Source: Vibrio halioticoli NBRC 102217
Lineage (GTDB): Bacteria > Pseudomonadota > Gammaproteobacteria > Enterobacterales > Vibrionaceae
Assembly: GCF_000496695.1 (NCBI RefSeq)
Contig: NZ_BAUJ01000018.1
Coordinates: forward strand, 1-64,000
Reading direction: 5' to 3'
Length of the DNA stretch: 64,000 nt
The position numbers and the translations under genes were made by a program. How positions within the stretch are numbered: the first letter of the stretch is position 1; each line of letters begins with the position of its first letter. This document shows positions 10,506-21,300 of the stretch, in pieces. The notes under the pieces were generated by a model. That model searched no databases and was not told the DNA's origin. It saw only the letters and a list, made by a program, of their open reading frames with translations.

Positions 10506-10997
10506 ATGATAGAAGCGAGTAAACCGTCCAAGGAACTGGACCGAATAGACAGAAATATTCTTAGTGAATTACAAAAAGATGGTCGAATCTCTAATGTAGA
10601 GCTGTCTAAGCGTGTTGGTTTATCTCCAACCCCTTGCTTGGAAAGGGTGCGACGTTTAGAGCGTCAAAATTATATTTTAGGATATACCGCGCAGTTAAAC
10701 CCACAATATTTAGACGCATCATTATTGGTGTTTGTCGAAATTACTCTCAATCGTGGTGCGCCAGATGTGTTCGAACAATTTAATGAAGCCGTGCAAAAAC
10801 TGGATGATATTCAAGAATGTCACTTAGTTTCCGGTGATTTTGATTACTTGTTAAAAACTCGAGTGTCAGATATGGGAGCTTATCGTAAATTGTTAGGAGA
10901 TACTCTTCTTCGTTTACCGGGTGTTAATGACACTCGCACATATGTTGTCATGGAAGAAGTAAAACAGAGCAACAACTTGGTCATTAAGACTCGTTAA
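10506..10997 (+). CDS. lrp: leucine-responsive regulatory protein
   Basis: Global feast/famine regulator of amino acid metabolism. The 163-residue product is almost identical to E. coli Lrp over LDRIDRNIL.ELQKDGRISNVE and the HTH SPTPCLERVRRLER, and carries the RAM effector domain (about 75-155). The ATG at 10506 was chosen because AAGGTGGAG (10491-10499) precedes it at ideal spacing and the length then matches; a start at 10470 would add 12 residues. It is divergent from ald. Confidence 0.97.
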   Translation: MIEASKPSKELDRIDRNILSELQKDGRISNVELSKRVGLSPTPCLERVRRLERQNYILGYTAQLNPQYLDASLLVFVEITLNRGAPDVFEQFNEAVQKLDDIQECHLVSGDFDYLLKTRVSDMGAYRKLLGDTLLRLPGVNDTRTYVVMEEVKQSNNLVIKTR

Positions 10998-11059
10998 ATG
11001 ACTATTACCCAAGGTTCTATTTGGGTTTTTGCCTCTGCATGTGTTTAAATGAAGATACT

Positions 11060-11091
11060 CATGAGCGACAGTAGTCGCTCATGTCATTTTT
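11060..11091 (+). terminator. lrp terminator overlapping an upstream ftsK ATG
   Basis: CATGAGCGAC (11060-11069) and GTCGCTCATG (11074-11083) form a perfect 10-bp stem followed by TCATTTTT. The 3' arm contains the first in-frame ATG of ftsK (11081), which argues for a downstream start of ftsK. Confidence 0.75.
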
Positions 11092-11113
11092 GTCCGACCT
11101 AGACTCACATGCA

Positions 11114-14100
11114 ATGGATATGTTGAAAAGAAATCCTAAAATTCGAACTATAGTTCACACGTCTCCAAAAAAATCGAACACTCATCTTTCAGGCATACAA
11201 CGCCTGCGTGAAGGGTGCTTAATTATTGGGGTACTCATGGCCGTCTTAATGGCGGTATCTTTGATGTCGTTTAGCCCAGCTGATCCCTCTTGGTCTCAGA
11301 CCGCTTGGGGCAGTGATGTGTCCAACGCCGGTGGACTGCTAGGCGCATGGGTAGGGGATACGCTGTTATTTACTTTTGGCGTATTGGCTTACTTTATTCC
11401 CGCCGTTATCGTACTGCTATCTTGGATTGTTTTCCGTAAACGTTCTCACTCCGAACCTATTGATTTGATGCTGTGGGCAACAAGGTTGCTTGGCGGCGCA
11501 TTATTGATAGTGACAAGCTGTGGTCTAGCGGATCTCAATTTTGATGATATCTGGTATTTCTCATCAGGTGGGGTAGCGGGCGATGTGATCGCAAGCCTAG
11601 CTCTACCAACGTTAAATACTTTAGGTACTACGTTAGCACTGCTGTTTATCTGGGGTGCATCGTTCACGCTATTTACAGGTATCTCTTGGTTATCGCTAGT
11701 TGAGCATATCGGTCAGGGCACAATGTCCCTTATCAGCTCATGCTTGAACTTTGTCCGTGGCGATAAAGAACAAGTAATAGAGCCCACTCGTCTTGATGAT
11801 CAAAAACTGGTTTACGCTGATACTACGCCAGAAGTCACAGCGCCAATGAATACCGATGAGTCAGTGCCTAATGTATCTACAGCCAATGCTGATACCGCCT
11901 CTGACGATGAGCCGTACAAAATCTACATGCCAGAGAGCAGCGACGATGATACGTTTGCTTTTGACCGCGTAAATAACTTAAACGCCCCGATAGACCAACT
12001 CGAGCGTGACGCACAATTGGCGAACGACTACGTCGATTTAGATCCATTAATGGATGTAATGCCTCCGCTAGAGGAGACGGCGCCAAATGTCACACAGACA
12101 GCGGTGAATGCTGAACAAACACAAGCGCCACAACAAGCATCAGTACAACCTGACATCGCCATACCAAACCCTGCACAACCTCACGCAGCCAATGCTGTTG
12201 CAAGTACGGCTACAAGTGCTGTCGCTGGTGTTGCCGCTACGGTTGCATCGCAAGTGGCGCCAACGACGCAACCACCAATTTATGAAGGCTCGTCAGCTCC
12301 AGTCAATCACGCTGAGTTTGAAGCGACCAATATAGAAGCGGATGATATTGAGTTTGAGGACGGATTTACCGATTTTGATATCGAAGAAGGTGAAAAAGTC
12401 ACGCCAAGTTTCTCTTCGCACAGCTTTGATGAAGTTGAAGACACTACCAATTCGATTGAATTAGAAGATGAGTTAGACGAGGCCACTGCGCCAGCAATGA
12501 CCTTTGACGAGCACACTCAATCACCTATTGAGCCACAACCTGTTTCTGTTGATGCTTTAGCGCAACAGACCACGGCTGAATCGCACGTAGAACACAGCCC
12601 AGAGTTTGATGGACACGTTTCTACGGAAGCGGCATTCGAACCTCACGAAACGGCTGAGCCTGAAGCGGTAGCAACAATGGTTGAAGAAGCGGCAATCGCT
12701 CAAGAGCCTGTGCTTGAAGACGAACCCGTTGTTGAAGAAATGAGTGAAGCGGAAGCCTTTGCTAAGCAAGTTGAAAGAGCCAGAGCGCGCGACGCGGCAT
12801 CGCAAAACCCGTTCTTAATTCGCCAAGACGAAGATTTGCCAGCGGTGACCACACCACTGCCAACGTTAGAATTGTTGTATCACCCTGAGAAGCGTGCCAA
12901 CAATATTGATAGGGAAGCCTTACAAGGCATCGCTCGTTTGGTGGAATCAAAACTGGCGGATTATAAGATAAAAGCGACTGTGGCAGGCATTTTCCCAGGT
13001 CCGGTAATCACTCGCTTTGAACTTGATCTCGCTCCTGGGGTCAAAGTTTCTAGAATTTCAAGTTTATCTATGGACTTAGCTCGTTCACTGTCTGCGTTAG
13101 CGGTACGTGTAGTTGAGGTTATTCCGGGCAAACCTTATGTGGGTTTAGAACTGCCAAATATGACCCGTCAGACCGTGTATTTATCTGACGTTATTAGCAG
13201 TCCGCAATTCCAAGAAAATACCTCACCAACGGCTGTGGTATTAGGGCAAGATATCGCAGGTGATGCAGTCGTCGCTGATTTATCGAAAATGCCACACGTA
13301 TTGGTTGCCGGTACCACAGGTTCGGGTAAATCGGTGGGTGTGAACGTAATGATTCTGAGTATGTTGTATAAATCAACGCCAGAAGACGTTCGTTTCATCA
13401 TGATCGATCCAAAAATGCTTGAGCTATCCATCTACGAAGGTATTCCTCATCTTCTTTCAGAAGTTGTGACGGATATGAAAGATGCATCTAATGCATTGCG
13501 TTGGTGTGTTGGCGAGATGGAACGTCGTTATAAACTGATGTCAGCATTGGGCGTGCGTAACCTAAAAGGTTTCAACGACAAACTGAAAATGGCGGCCGAT
13601 GCAGGTTACCCAATCCAAGATCCATTATGGAAGCCGGGCGATAGCATGGACGAAGAAGCGCCTATGCTGGAAAAACTGCCTTATATCGTAGTGGTGGTGG
13701 ATGAATTTGCCGACCTGATTATGGTAGTTGGTAAAAAAGTCGAAGAGTTGATTGCTCGTATTGCGCAAAAAGCGCGTGCGGCAGGTATTCACCTTGTACT
13801 GGCAACGCAACGTCCATCGGTCGATGTAATTACCGGTTTGATTAAAGCCAATATTCCAACTCGTGTGGCGTTTACGGTTTCGACCAAAACCGATTCACGT
13901 ACCATTTTGGATCAAGGCGGCGCTGAATCCTTGCTCGGTATGGGTGATATGTTGTACCTACCACCGGGTTCAAGCCATACCATTCGTGTACACGGTGCCT
14001 TTGCCTCAGATGATGATGTGCATGCGGTTGTGAACGATTGGAAAGCGCGTGGTAAACCGCGCTACATTGAAGAAATCACCAAAGGTGAGCCTTCACCAGA

Positions 14101-14344
14101 TACGTTATTACCGGGTGAGAAAATGGAAGGTGCAGAAGATACCGACCCATTATTTGACCAAGTGGTTGAGCATGTCACAGAAACGCGTCGCGGTTCAGTG
14201 TCAGGCGTGCAACGTCGCTTCAAAATCGGTTATAACCGAGCGGCACGTATTGTTGAGCAACTTGAAGCTCAAGGTATTGTTTCGGCGCCAGCACACAACG
14301 GTAATCGTGAGGTGCTTGCGCCACCTCCAATTAAAGATATGTAA
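11114..14344 (+). CDS. ftsK: DNA translocase FtsK
   Basis: Septal DNA pump that segregates the chromosome terminus and activates XerCD at dif. From 11114 the protein has 1,076 residues: a membrane domain with four helices (roughly 30-200), a long acidic Pro/Ala/Glu-rich linker (about 215-570), the motor domain with Walker [10 protein letters not shown] and Walker [11 protein letters not shown], and a C-terminal gamma winged helix ([20 protein letters not shown]) that reads KOPS. The ATG at 11081 lies within the lrp terminator stem, so 11114 (or 11120) is preferred. None has a clear ribosome binding site. Confidence 0.95.
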   Translation: MDMLKRNPKIRTIVHTSPKKSNTHLSGIQRLREGCLIIGVLMAVLMAVSLMSFSPADPSWSQTAWGSDVSNAGGLLGAWVGDTLLFTFGVLAYFIPAVIVLLSWIVFRKRSHSEPIDLMLWATRLLGGALLIVTSCGLADLNFDDIWYFSSGGVAGDVIASLALPTLNTLGTTLALLFIWGASFTLFTGISWLSLVEHIGQGTMSLISSCLNFVRGDKEQVIEPTRLDDQKLVYADTTPEVTAPMNTDESVPNVSTANADTASDDEPYKIYMPESSDDDTFAFDRVNNLNAPIDQLERDAQLANDYVDLDPLMDVMPPLEETAPNVTQTAVNAEQTQAPQQASVQPDIAIPNPAQPHAANAVASTATSAVAGVAATVASQVAPTTQPPIYEGSSAPVNHAEFEATNIEADDIEFEDGFTDFDIEEGEKVTPSFSSHSFDEVEDTTNSIELEDELDEATAPAMTFDEHTQSPIEPQPVSVDALAQQTTAESHVEHSPEFDGHVSTEAAFEPHETAEPEAVATMVEEAAIAQEPVLEDEPVVEEMSEAEAFAKQVERARARDAASQNPFLIRQDEDLPAVTTPLPTLELLYHPEKRANNIDREALQGIARLVESKLADYKIKATVAGIFPGPVITRFELDLAPGVKVSRISSLSMDLARSLSALAVRVVEVIPGKPYVGLELPNMTRQTVYLSDVISSPQFQENTSPTAVVLGQDIAGDAVVADLSKMPHVLVAGTTGSGKSVGVNVMILSMLYKSTPEDVRFIMIDPKMLELSIYEGIPHLLSEVVTDMKDASNALRWCVGEMERRYKLMSALGVRNLKGFNDKLKMAADAGYPIQDPLWKPGDSMDEEAPMLEKLPYIVVVVDEFADLIMVVGKKVEELIARIAQKARAAGIHLVLATQRPSVDVITGLIKANIPTRVAFTVSTKTDSRTILDQGGAESLLGMGDMLYLPPGSSHTIRVHGAFASDDDVHAVVNDWKARGKPRYIEEITKGEPSPDTLLPGEKMEGAEDTDPLFDQVVEHVTETRRGSVSGVQRRFKIGYNRAARIVEQLEAQGIVSAPAHNGNREVLAPPPIKDM

Positions 14345-14376
14345 TGGGCCTCTTGGCCCAGTTTTCAGAGAGTAAT

Positions 14377-14979
14377 ATGAAAAAACTATTAATTAGCGTT
14401 TTAGTGTTAGTTTCCAGCGCAGCCTTTGCCAACCCTCAACAAGAGTTGGTTCAGCGTCTTGATAAAACCGATGGTTTTACCGCCAACTTTGCGCAAACTG
14501 TGGTCAGCCCTGACAACGAAGTGGTCATGCAAGGCACTGGTACCGTTGAAATTGCCAGACCAAGCATGTTCCGTTGGTCTACGAACTCGCCAGATGAAAA
14601 CCTGTTGGTGTCAGATGGTGAAACGCTTTGGTATTACAGCCCATTCATTGAGCAAGTGAGCATTTACAAACAAGAGCAAGCCTCTGAGCAAACGCCGTTT
14701 GTATTGCTAACTCGCAACAAAGCCAGCGATTGGGATAAATATAGCGTGGAACAAAACGGTGACAGCTTCACCTTAACGCCAACCGATAAAGCTTCAACAC
14801 AAGGTCAGTTCCAGCTAAACATCGATAAAGCCGGTGAGATCTCAGGCTTTAACGTGATTGAGCAAGACGGTCAGCGCAGTAAATTCACGTTCAGTGATTA
14901 TCACTCGCAAGTATCACCGAAAAACCGCTTTGTATTTACTATCCCAAATGGGGTAGAAGTTGATGATCAGCGAAACTAA
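14377..14979 (+). CDS. lolA: outer-membrane lipoprotein carrier protein
   Basis: Periplasmic chaperone that carries lipoproteins from LolCDE to LolB. The 200-residue precursor starts with signal peptide [18 protein letters not shown] (cleavage after about 18), followed by [22 protein letters not shown] and the PSMFRW and [10 protein letters not shown] segments of LolA. AGAG (14368-14371) precedes the ATG at 14377; a frame extending to 14344 would overlap ftsK and hide the signal peptide. It follows ftsK and precedes rarA, as in E. coli. Confidence 0.96.
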   Translation: MKKLLISVLVLVSSAAFANPQQELVQRLDKTDGFTANFAQTVVSPDNEVVMQGTGTVEIARPSMFRWSTNSPDENLLVSDGETLWYYSPFIEQVSIYKQEQASEQTPFVLLTRNKASDWDKYSVEQNGDSFTLTPTDKASTQGQFQLNIDKAGEISGFNVIEQDGQRSKFTFSDYHSQVSPKNRFVFTIPNGVEVDDQRN

Positions 14980-14988
14980 GCCGCTATC

Positions 14989-16335
14989 ATGAGCAATATG
15001 CAGTTTGATTTCTCATCGGGTGAAGACTTTCGCCCGTTAGCCGCTCGAATGCGTCCTCGCACCCTTGAAGAGTACATCGGTCAGCAACATGTGTTGGCGC
15101 CGGGTAAACCCCTCTACAGAGCCTTACAAGCCGGTCAACTGCACTCCATGATTTTGTGGGGGCCTCCAGGCACAGGTAAAACCACTTTAGCCGAAGTGGC
15201 GGCCAGTTATGCCGATGCTCGTGTAGAGCGTATCTCTGCGGTGACCTCTGGGGTGAAGGACATCCGCGCCGCCATCGAAAAAGCCCGTGATAATAAACTT
15301 GCCGGTCATCGCACCATCTTATTTGTCGATGAAGTACACCGCTTCAATAAAAGTCAGCAAGATGCCTTTTTGCCACACATCGAAGATGGGACAGTGACAT
15401 TTATTGGCGCAACCACCGAAAACCCATCTTTTGAACTTAATAACGCACTGCTGTCTCGCGCTCGCGTGTACAAGCTAGGCTCGTTAAACACCCAAGATAT
15501 TGAACAGGTGATAGAGCAAGCCTTAAATGACCAAGAGCGAGGCTTAGGCAAGCTACAGGCTCAGTTTATCGACGAAAGTGATAAACGTCTTGCCGAGCTT
15601 GTCAGTGGCGATGCGCGTATGGCGCTGAACTATCTTGAATTGCTTTTTGATATGGCACCAGAAAAGAATTCGGTCAAACAGATAGACCTTGAGTTATTGG
15701 CGCAGGTGGCTGGCTCTAAGGTAGCTCGCTTTGATAACAAAGGCGATATTTGGTACGACCTCATTTCTGCGGTGCATAAATCCATTCGCGGTTCTGATCC
15801 CGATGGCGCTCTGTATTGGAGCGCACGCATGCTCAAAGCGGGATGCGACCCTCTATATATTGCGCGCCGTTTATTAGCTATTGCCTCTGAAGATATTGGC
15901 AACGCCGACCCAAGAGCGATGCAAGTGGCAATCAGTGCATGGGATTGCTTTACCCGTATTGGCCCTGCCGAAGGTGAGCGTGCCTTAGCGCAAGCGGTGG
16001 TGTATTTGGCCTGTGCACCTAAAAGTAACGCGGTGTACAAAGCATGGAAACAAGCCCTGCAAGATGCTGAGGATACCTCTGAGCTTGAAGTGCCTCATCA
16101 CTTACGCAATGCGCCCACTAAGCTAATGCAAGATTTAGGCTATGGGGAAGGGTATCGATATGCTCATGATGAACCGGGCGCGTATGCCGCAGGCGAGAGC
16201 TATTTCCCGCCAGAGATGCGCGACACCCGTTACTATTTTCCAGAAAACCGTGGCTTAGAAAGCAAAATTGCTGAAAAGCTGAACTATCTGCATTCATTAG
16301 ACGAAAAAAGCACACGAAAGCGCTACAAAAAGTAG
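14989..16335 (+). CDS. rarA: replication-associated recombination protein A
   Basis: AAA+ ATPase of the clamp-loader type (MgsA/WRNIP1 family) that acts at stalled forks. The 448 residues have Walker A GPPGTGKT at 58-65, Walker [11 protein letters not shown] near 107, the sensor segment [12 protein letters not shown] and a C-terminal tetramerisation region with SDPDGALYW and [15 protein letters not shown]. It starts ten bases after lolA and is probably cotranscribed. Confidence 0.96.
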   Translation: MSNMQFDFSSGEDFRPLAARMRPRTLEEYIGQQHVLAPGKPLYRALQAGQLHSMILWGPPGTGKTTLAEVAASYADARVERISAVTSGVKDIRAAIEKARDNKLAGHRTILFVDEVHRFNKSQQDAFLPHIEDGTVTFIGATTENPSFELNNALLSRARVYKLGSLNTQDIEQVIEQALNDQERGLGKLQAQFIDESDKRLAELVSGDARMALNYLELLFDMAPEKNSVKQIDLELLAQVAGSKVARFDNKGDIWYDLISAVHKSIRGSDPDGALYWSARMLKAGCDPLYIARRLLAIASEDIGNADPRAMQVAISAWDCFTRIGPAEGERALAQAVVYLACAPKSNAVYKAWKQALQDAEDTSELEVPHHLRNAPTKLMQDLGYGEGYRYAHDEPGAYAAGESYFPPEMRDTRYYFPENRGLESKIAEKLNYLHSLDEKSTRKRYKK

Positions 16336-16402
16336 TGGTTTTTCGCTATCTTTGTTCGGTTGAAATTTTCCCATTTTTTGGCTCCTTGAGAGTTATCGTT
16401 AA

Positions 16403-17728
<1,326 letters not shown>

Positions 17729-17763
17729 TTCTGCTAGGTTGTAAAAACCGGCTGACTTATTTG

Positions 17764-17799
17764 AAACCACCTAGCAGTATTGTTAGGTGGTTTTTTTTT
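17764..17799 (+). terminator. serS terminator
   Basis: AAACCACCTA (17764-17773) pairs with TAGGTGGTTT (17784-17793), followed by more T. Its T run ends next to the stop of the convergent antitoxin gene. Confidence 0.9.
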
Positions 17800-17800
17800 G

Positions 17801-18115
17801 TTATAGCTCTGCTATCTGTGACAGAGTTTCTGGATGACGCTGAACCAATTTTAGAAGGGTTATCGCTTGTCCATTGGGTGCGCTACGCCCTTGTTCCCAG
17901 TTTTCTAATGTACGAGATGAGGTATGCAATAAACGCGCAAACACACCACGAGACATATTAAATTGTTCACGAATACGCACGATCTCATTAGGTGAAATAT
18001 CTAACTCACTGATATCGTTAACTTGGTAGGTTTTAAGGGTTAACTTACCCTCAGAATGTTCTTTAGCCTCAATAAGAGCTGAACTTAACTCTGTAAACAG
18101 ATCACGACTGCTCAT
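17801..18115 (-). CDS. higA: HigA2-type antitoxin (orphan)
   Basis: The 104-residue protein closely resembles the V. cholerae HigA2 antitoxin: SSRDLFTELSSALIEAKEHS at the start is the disordered toxin-neutralising region, and a C-terminal HTH (about 43-100) contains FNMSRGVFARLLHTSSRTLE. In intact loci it follows higB and represses the operon. Here the frame is complete, but the toxin gene in front is broken and deleted, so the antitoxin stands alone. It may still bind its own operator or neutralise a related toxin elsewhere. Convergent with serS. Confidence 0.9.
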   Translation of the reverse strand: MSSRDLFTELSSALIEAKEHSEGKLTLKTYQVNDISELDISPNEIVRIREQFNMSRGVFARLLHTSSRTLENWEQGRSAPNGQAITLLKLVQRHPETLSQIAEL

Positions 18116-18294
18116 TACGCCACGCTTACCTTTATTTGCAACACGAATTTCCGCAAACCACCTGTACCTTGAATCACGTTACCTCATTTCGGGTTAGGCA
18201 TTTACTCAGATCGAAAAAACCTAAACTCATCATCGCTGAGATATTCATTATGGTACTTTTCAAATATGGTCGATTCGACAAATATACTTTTCAT
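18116..18294 (-). pseudogene. higB: higB2-type toxin remnant
   Basis: From an ATG at 18294 the minus strand encodes MKSIFVESTIFEKY and then NEYLSDDEF, as in the HigB2 mRNA interferase. It meets a TAA, then after NPK a TGA, continues as NVIQGTGGLRK, and needs a one-base frame change to read EIRVANKGKRG. The C-terminal 40-50 residues, which complete the RelE-like fold, are gone; the sequence runs straight into the higA start. Two stops, one frameshift and a deletion make it inactive. Confidence 0.85.
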
Positions 18295-18397
18295 ATGCAA
18301 AGTGTACGCAAATAACGTATAGATGATTTTTAAGAAGACTGGTCTGACCCGAGCTATCATGCTTTGTTAAACGGCAATAAGATAATTGGCTAAAATA

Positions 18398-18457
18398 GGG
18401 TCAGGTCTTGAATTTTGCTTTGAAGGTTTAGCTTGTGCAAAAAGAAAGACCTGACCC
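18398..18457. repeat. REP-like imperfect palindrome
   Basis: GGGTCAGGTCTT (18398-18409) is matched by AAGACCTGACCC (18446-18457), with further pairing of TTTTGC against GCAAAA inside. Such 12-bp ended hairpins resemble REP or MITE-like elements. It lies in the 270-bp gap between the higB relic and the DUF2971 gene. Nothing else was recognised in that gap. Confidence 0.6.
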
Positions 18458-18567
18458 CACTTACTTCCCTCTGGAACATAACGCCTAATTGACAGGCAAA
18501 AAATAGTCGGTTAAACAAAGGCACAAATCAACTGTTTTTTATCCTTATTTAATTTTTTGTTAGTAAG

Positions 18568-19461
18568 CTACACCGTTTTATTTACTACTTCTGAAAATCT
18601 ATTGTTCTTAATTTGCCATCTAGCTATTTCACCAAAATCACCGGGAAGATCTTTAAAAATATGTGCTGATCTTGGGCTTATAACAGGGCTTTGTTCAGAA
18701 ACTGGAATATCATATTTTATTAGTTCAGGTCTAAAGTTAAACCCCCAGTTTGAAATGGCTGAAAGTGACAAAGCAATATTAGTATTTTTAACTTTATTAA
18801 AAATACTAATTTGATTTTCGACAGACGTTCGTTCACCAAATGTAATTGATTTAATGCACTGAATTGGAAGCTCCTGCACATATATTGGATATTTAGGACT
18901 GTCATTGACTAGTGTACAATCAGCGAGGCTTCTTGCGATTCTTACCTCTTCTTCATATTCCCAATCTTTCGGCTTAATGCATAATTCTGAAAGCCTTATA
19001 GGCTCTTCAGAGTTAGTGAAAAAGGAATAGTCTTTGATTGGCCTGTTTTTTCTATAATCAACTTCAAATAAACCTTGAAAAAATTCATGATCTCTATCGA
19101 ATTCAATCATGACTCCAGCATACTCTTCAGCATAGTGTGACCACATAAGAATAGAGCTTGGATTTTTAGTTAGACATAATATTCCGATTGACTTGTCTAA
19201 GTCATTCCGAATAGTTCTGGCAGTATAATCGTTACAAGTTGGAGATTGAAAGTCATAAGGCAGTTCTCCAACAGGAGGAACTCGTGCGGGACTCATTAAG
19301 TCAAAGCGCATATCCAAATCCTGTTTGCCTAATCCCTCGGGGATATTTATTTCAGGTAATAGCTCAAATGGGTCGTTAAACGCACTAGGCTGAGTAAGTC
19401 TAATATTACCTTCTAAAATTTTAAATAATGTATCAATTGAAACATATTTATATAGCCCCAT
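18568..19461 (-). CDS. DUF2971 family protein
   Basis: The 297-residue protein begins with LYKYVSIDTLFKILEGNIRLTQPSAFNDPFE and has ILCLTKNPSSILMWSHYAEEYAGVMIEFD and EVDYRK, the hallmarks of DUF2971. The molecular function is unknown; such genes occur mostly in accessory regions. GGAGGTG precedes the ATG. Base composition is clearly more AT-rich than in the flanking serS and bioA, which points to acquisition. It shares orientation with the adjacent higBA relic but is separated by a repeat. Confidence 0.8.
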   Translation of the reverse strand: MGLYKYVSIDTLFKILEGNIRLTQPSAFNDPFELLPEINIPEGLGKQDLDMRFDLMSPARVPPVGELPYDFQSPTCNDYTARTIRNDLDKSIGILCLTKNPSSILMWSHYAEEYAGVMIEFDRDHEFFQGLFEVDYRKNRPIKDYSFFTNSEEPIRLSELCIKPKDWEYEEEVRIARSLADCTLVNDSPKYPIYVQELPIQCIKSITFGERTSVENQISIFNKVKNTNIALSLSAISNWGFNFRPELIKYDIPVSEQSPVISPRSAHIFKDLPGDFGEIARWQIKNNRFSEVVNKTV

Positions 19462-19898
19462 TGCACCTCCGATGATACATACTTGCTAACATTGTTAATA
19501 ACAGGCCTGCTCGTTTTTCTGCTTGCCTGAGGTTCACTTAATCTACCATAAGTCAATGAAATATAACGCATATACATCACATTTTGCATTCTGTCTCTAC
19601 ATAAAAACGAGCGTTCGTGCTGTCACTTTTTAACAGTGGACATTATCTTGGAAGAATAACGCCAATTCCATAGCTAATCTTTATAATTCAATTGGTTAAC
19701 TTGCGATTGCATTCTTTGTTAAGGGGAGGCTAGTGACTCGATTCAAGCGTCCCAATGATTTTTAAAATACATCACGGTACTACATAGGCAGAACCTTGTT
19801 CGGAATAAGGTTCTGCCATCAAATATTGCTAATAGCAGTTTATTTAGATGGATAGGGGATGAGCTTTTTGTTTAGCGATGTGTGTTGCTAAGCAACCA
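19462..19898. other. intergenic region between DUF2971 gene and bioA
   Basis: No gene was found. It contains a perfect 11-bp stem, GGCAGAACCTT (19787-19797) with AAGGTTCTGCC (19807-19817), lacking a T run on either strand, and a small palindrome GTTGCT-A-AGCAAC (19884-19896). Either could help end bioA transcripts. The rest shows no structure that I can interpret. Confidence 0.4.
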
Positions 19899-21179
19899 CT
19901 ACAACTGAAAATTATCAGGATCAGCGACCGCACTTTCAACAGCATCTATCAAGCGCGCCAATTCGTCTGGCTGGATAATGTAAGGAGGCATCATATAGAT
20001 AAGTCGTCCAAACGGACGTATCCACACGCCGTGCTCCACAAAGTGCGCTTGAATACGTTGCATATTGACGGCTTGATGAGTTTCGATGACGCCAATCGCG
20101 CCTAAATAACGAATATCTTTCACCATCGGTTGTGCTTTTAGCTTGGGCAGTGATTTGGCAAAGATGGATTCAATTTGCGTGACTTGCTTGCGCCATTCTC
20201 CCGTTTGCAATAGCGACAAACTTGCGGTTGCCACGGCGCAGGCGAGTGGGTTGCCCATAAAGGTTGGGCCATGCATAAAGCATTGCGCTTCACCTGAGCA
20301 GACAGTATTAGCAACTTTTTTGCTGGTTAGGGTGGCAGAGAGCGTCATGTAGCCTCCCGTTAGCGCTTTACCTACGCATAAGATATCTGGCTGTATATCG
20401 GCGTGTTCAACGGCGAACATTTTGCCAGTGCGGCCAAAACCTGTGGCGATTTCATCGGTGATCAGCAGCAGATTATATTGGTCGCATAACTCACGAACTC
20501 GCTTGAGATAGGTGGGGTGGTAAATACGCATTCCGCCAGCACCTTGCACAATAGGCTCAAGGATGATGGCAGCGACTTCTTGATGATGCTGTGCTAATGC
20601 ATCAACTAGCGGAGCGATATCAGATTCATCCCATGTATCAAAGAAGCCCGTCTTTGGCGACTCAACAAAGATATGTTCAGGCAAAAAGCCTTTATACAAC
20701 GAGTGCATGGAATTATCAGGGTCGGTGACGGACATGGCAGCAAAAGTATCGCCGTGATAGCCGTGTCTGAGAGTGAGAAACTTAGCGCGTTTTTCGCCTT
20801 TTGCGTGCCAGTATTGCAATGCCATTTTTAAGCTGACTTCCACCGCGACTGAACCTGAATCGGCAAGAAAGATATGCTCAAGATTATCAGGGGCGAGATC
20901 TAATAGCTTTTTACCCAGCTCTATTGCCGGCTGATGGGTGATTCCGCCAAACATCACATGCGACATAGCATCGATTTGCTGATGAGCCGCCTCGTTTAAT
21001 GCAGGATGTGAGTAACCATGAATCGCTGACCACCAAGAAGACATGCCATCAATTAACTCTCGCCCATCTTCTAAGGTCAATTTGACGCCAGAAGCTGAGG
21101 TGACTGGGTAACAGGGGAGAGGGTTAATGGTTGAGGTATACGGGTGCCAAAGGTGGTTTTTGTCGAAGTCTAAATCCAT
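19899..21179 (-). CDS. bioA: adenosylmethionine--8-amino-7-oxononanoate aminotransferase
   Basis: PLP enzyme making 7,8-diaminopelargonate from KAPA with SAM as amino donor, in biotin synthesis. From 21179 the product has 426 residues, starting MDLDFDKNHLWHPYTS, as in BioA. It has the class III aminotransferase core (SMSSWWSAIHGY-type substrate region, ITDEIATGFGRTG, and CVGKALTGG with the PLP lysine). The frame extends seven codons further up, but these overlap the control region. It is divergent from bioBFCD. Confidence 0.96.
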   Translation of the reverse strand: MDLDFDKNHLWHPYTSTINPLPCYPVTSASGVKLTLEDGRELIDGMSSWWSAIHGYSHPALNEAAHQQIDAMSHVMFGGITHQPAIELGKKLLDLAPDNLEHIFLADSGSVAVEVSLKMALQYWHAKGEKRAKFLTLRHGYHGDTFAAMSVTDPDNSMHSLYKGFLPEHIFVESPKTGFFDTWDESDIAPLVDALAQHHQEVAAIILEPIVQGAGGMRIYHPTYLKRVRELCDQYNLLLITDEIATGFGRTGKMFAVEHADIQPDILCVGKALTGGYMTLSATLTSKKVANTVCSGEAQCFMHGPTFMGNPLACAVATASLSLLQTGEWRKQVTQIESIFAKSLPKLKAQPMVKDIRYLGAIGVIETHQAVNMQRIQAHFVEHGVWIRPFGRLIYMMPPYIIQPDELARLIDAVESAVADPDNFQL

Positions 21180-21211
21180 AAAAGCGCTCAAATTGTACAA
21201 TTAATGTTCGT

Positions 21212-21244
21212 TAGTAAACAAAGTTACCTTTGTAATGTTGACAG
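21212..21244. promoter_or_regulatory. BirA-type operator between bioA and bioB
   Basis: TAGTAAACA (21212-21220), a 15-bp spacer, then TGTTGACAG (21236-21244) form an imperfect dyad close to the BirA consensus TTGTAAACC-N14/15-GGTTTACAA. It lies between the divergent bioA and bioB starts, the known place of the bio operator. Binding by biotinyl-AMP-BirA is inferred. Confidence 0.6.
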
Positions 21245-21300
21245 TGTATCGCTTCGGGTTAGACTAGCCAAGCATCAAAACAGCCCAAAAGGATAACAGC

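Noticed and set aside
15630..16040. 136-residue antisense frame inside rarA
   Set aside because: Shadow of rarA codon usage; no recognisable domain.
18470..18520. attC-like site near the REP-like repeat (TAACGCCTAATT, GGTTAAAC)
   Set aside because: Fragments resemble attC core sites, but paired R and L boxes in the right order could not be aligned, so no attC feature is called.
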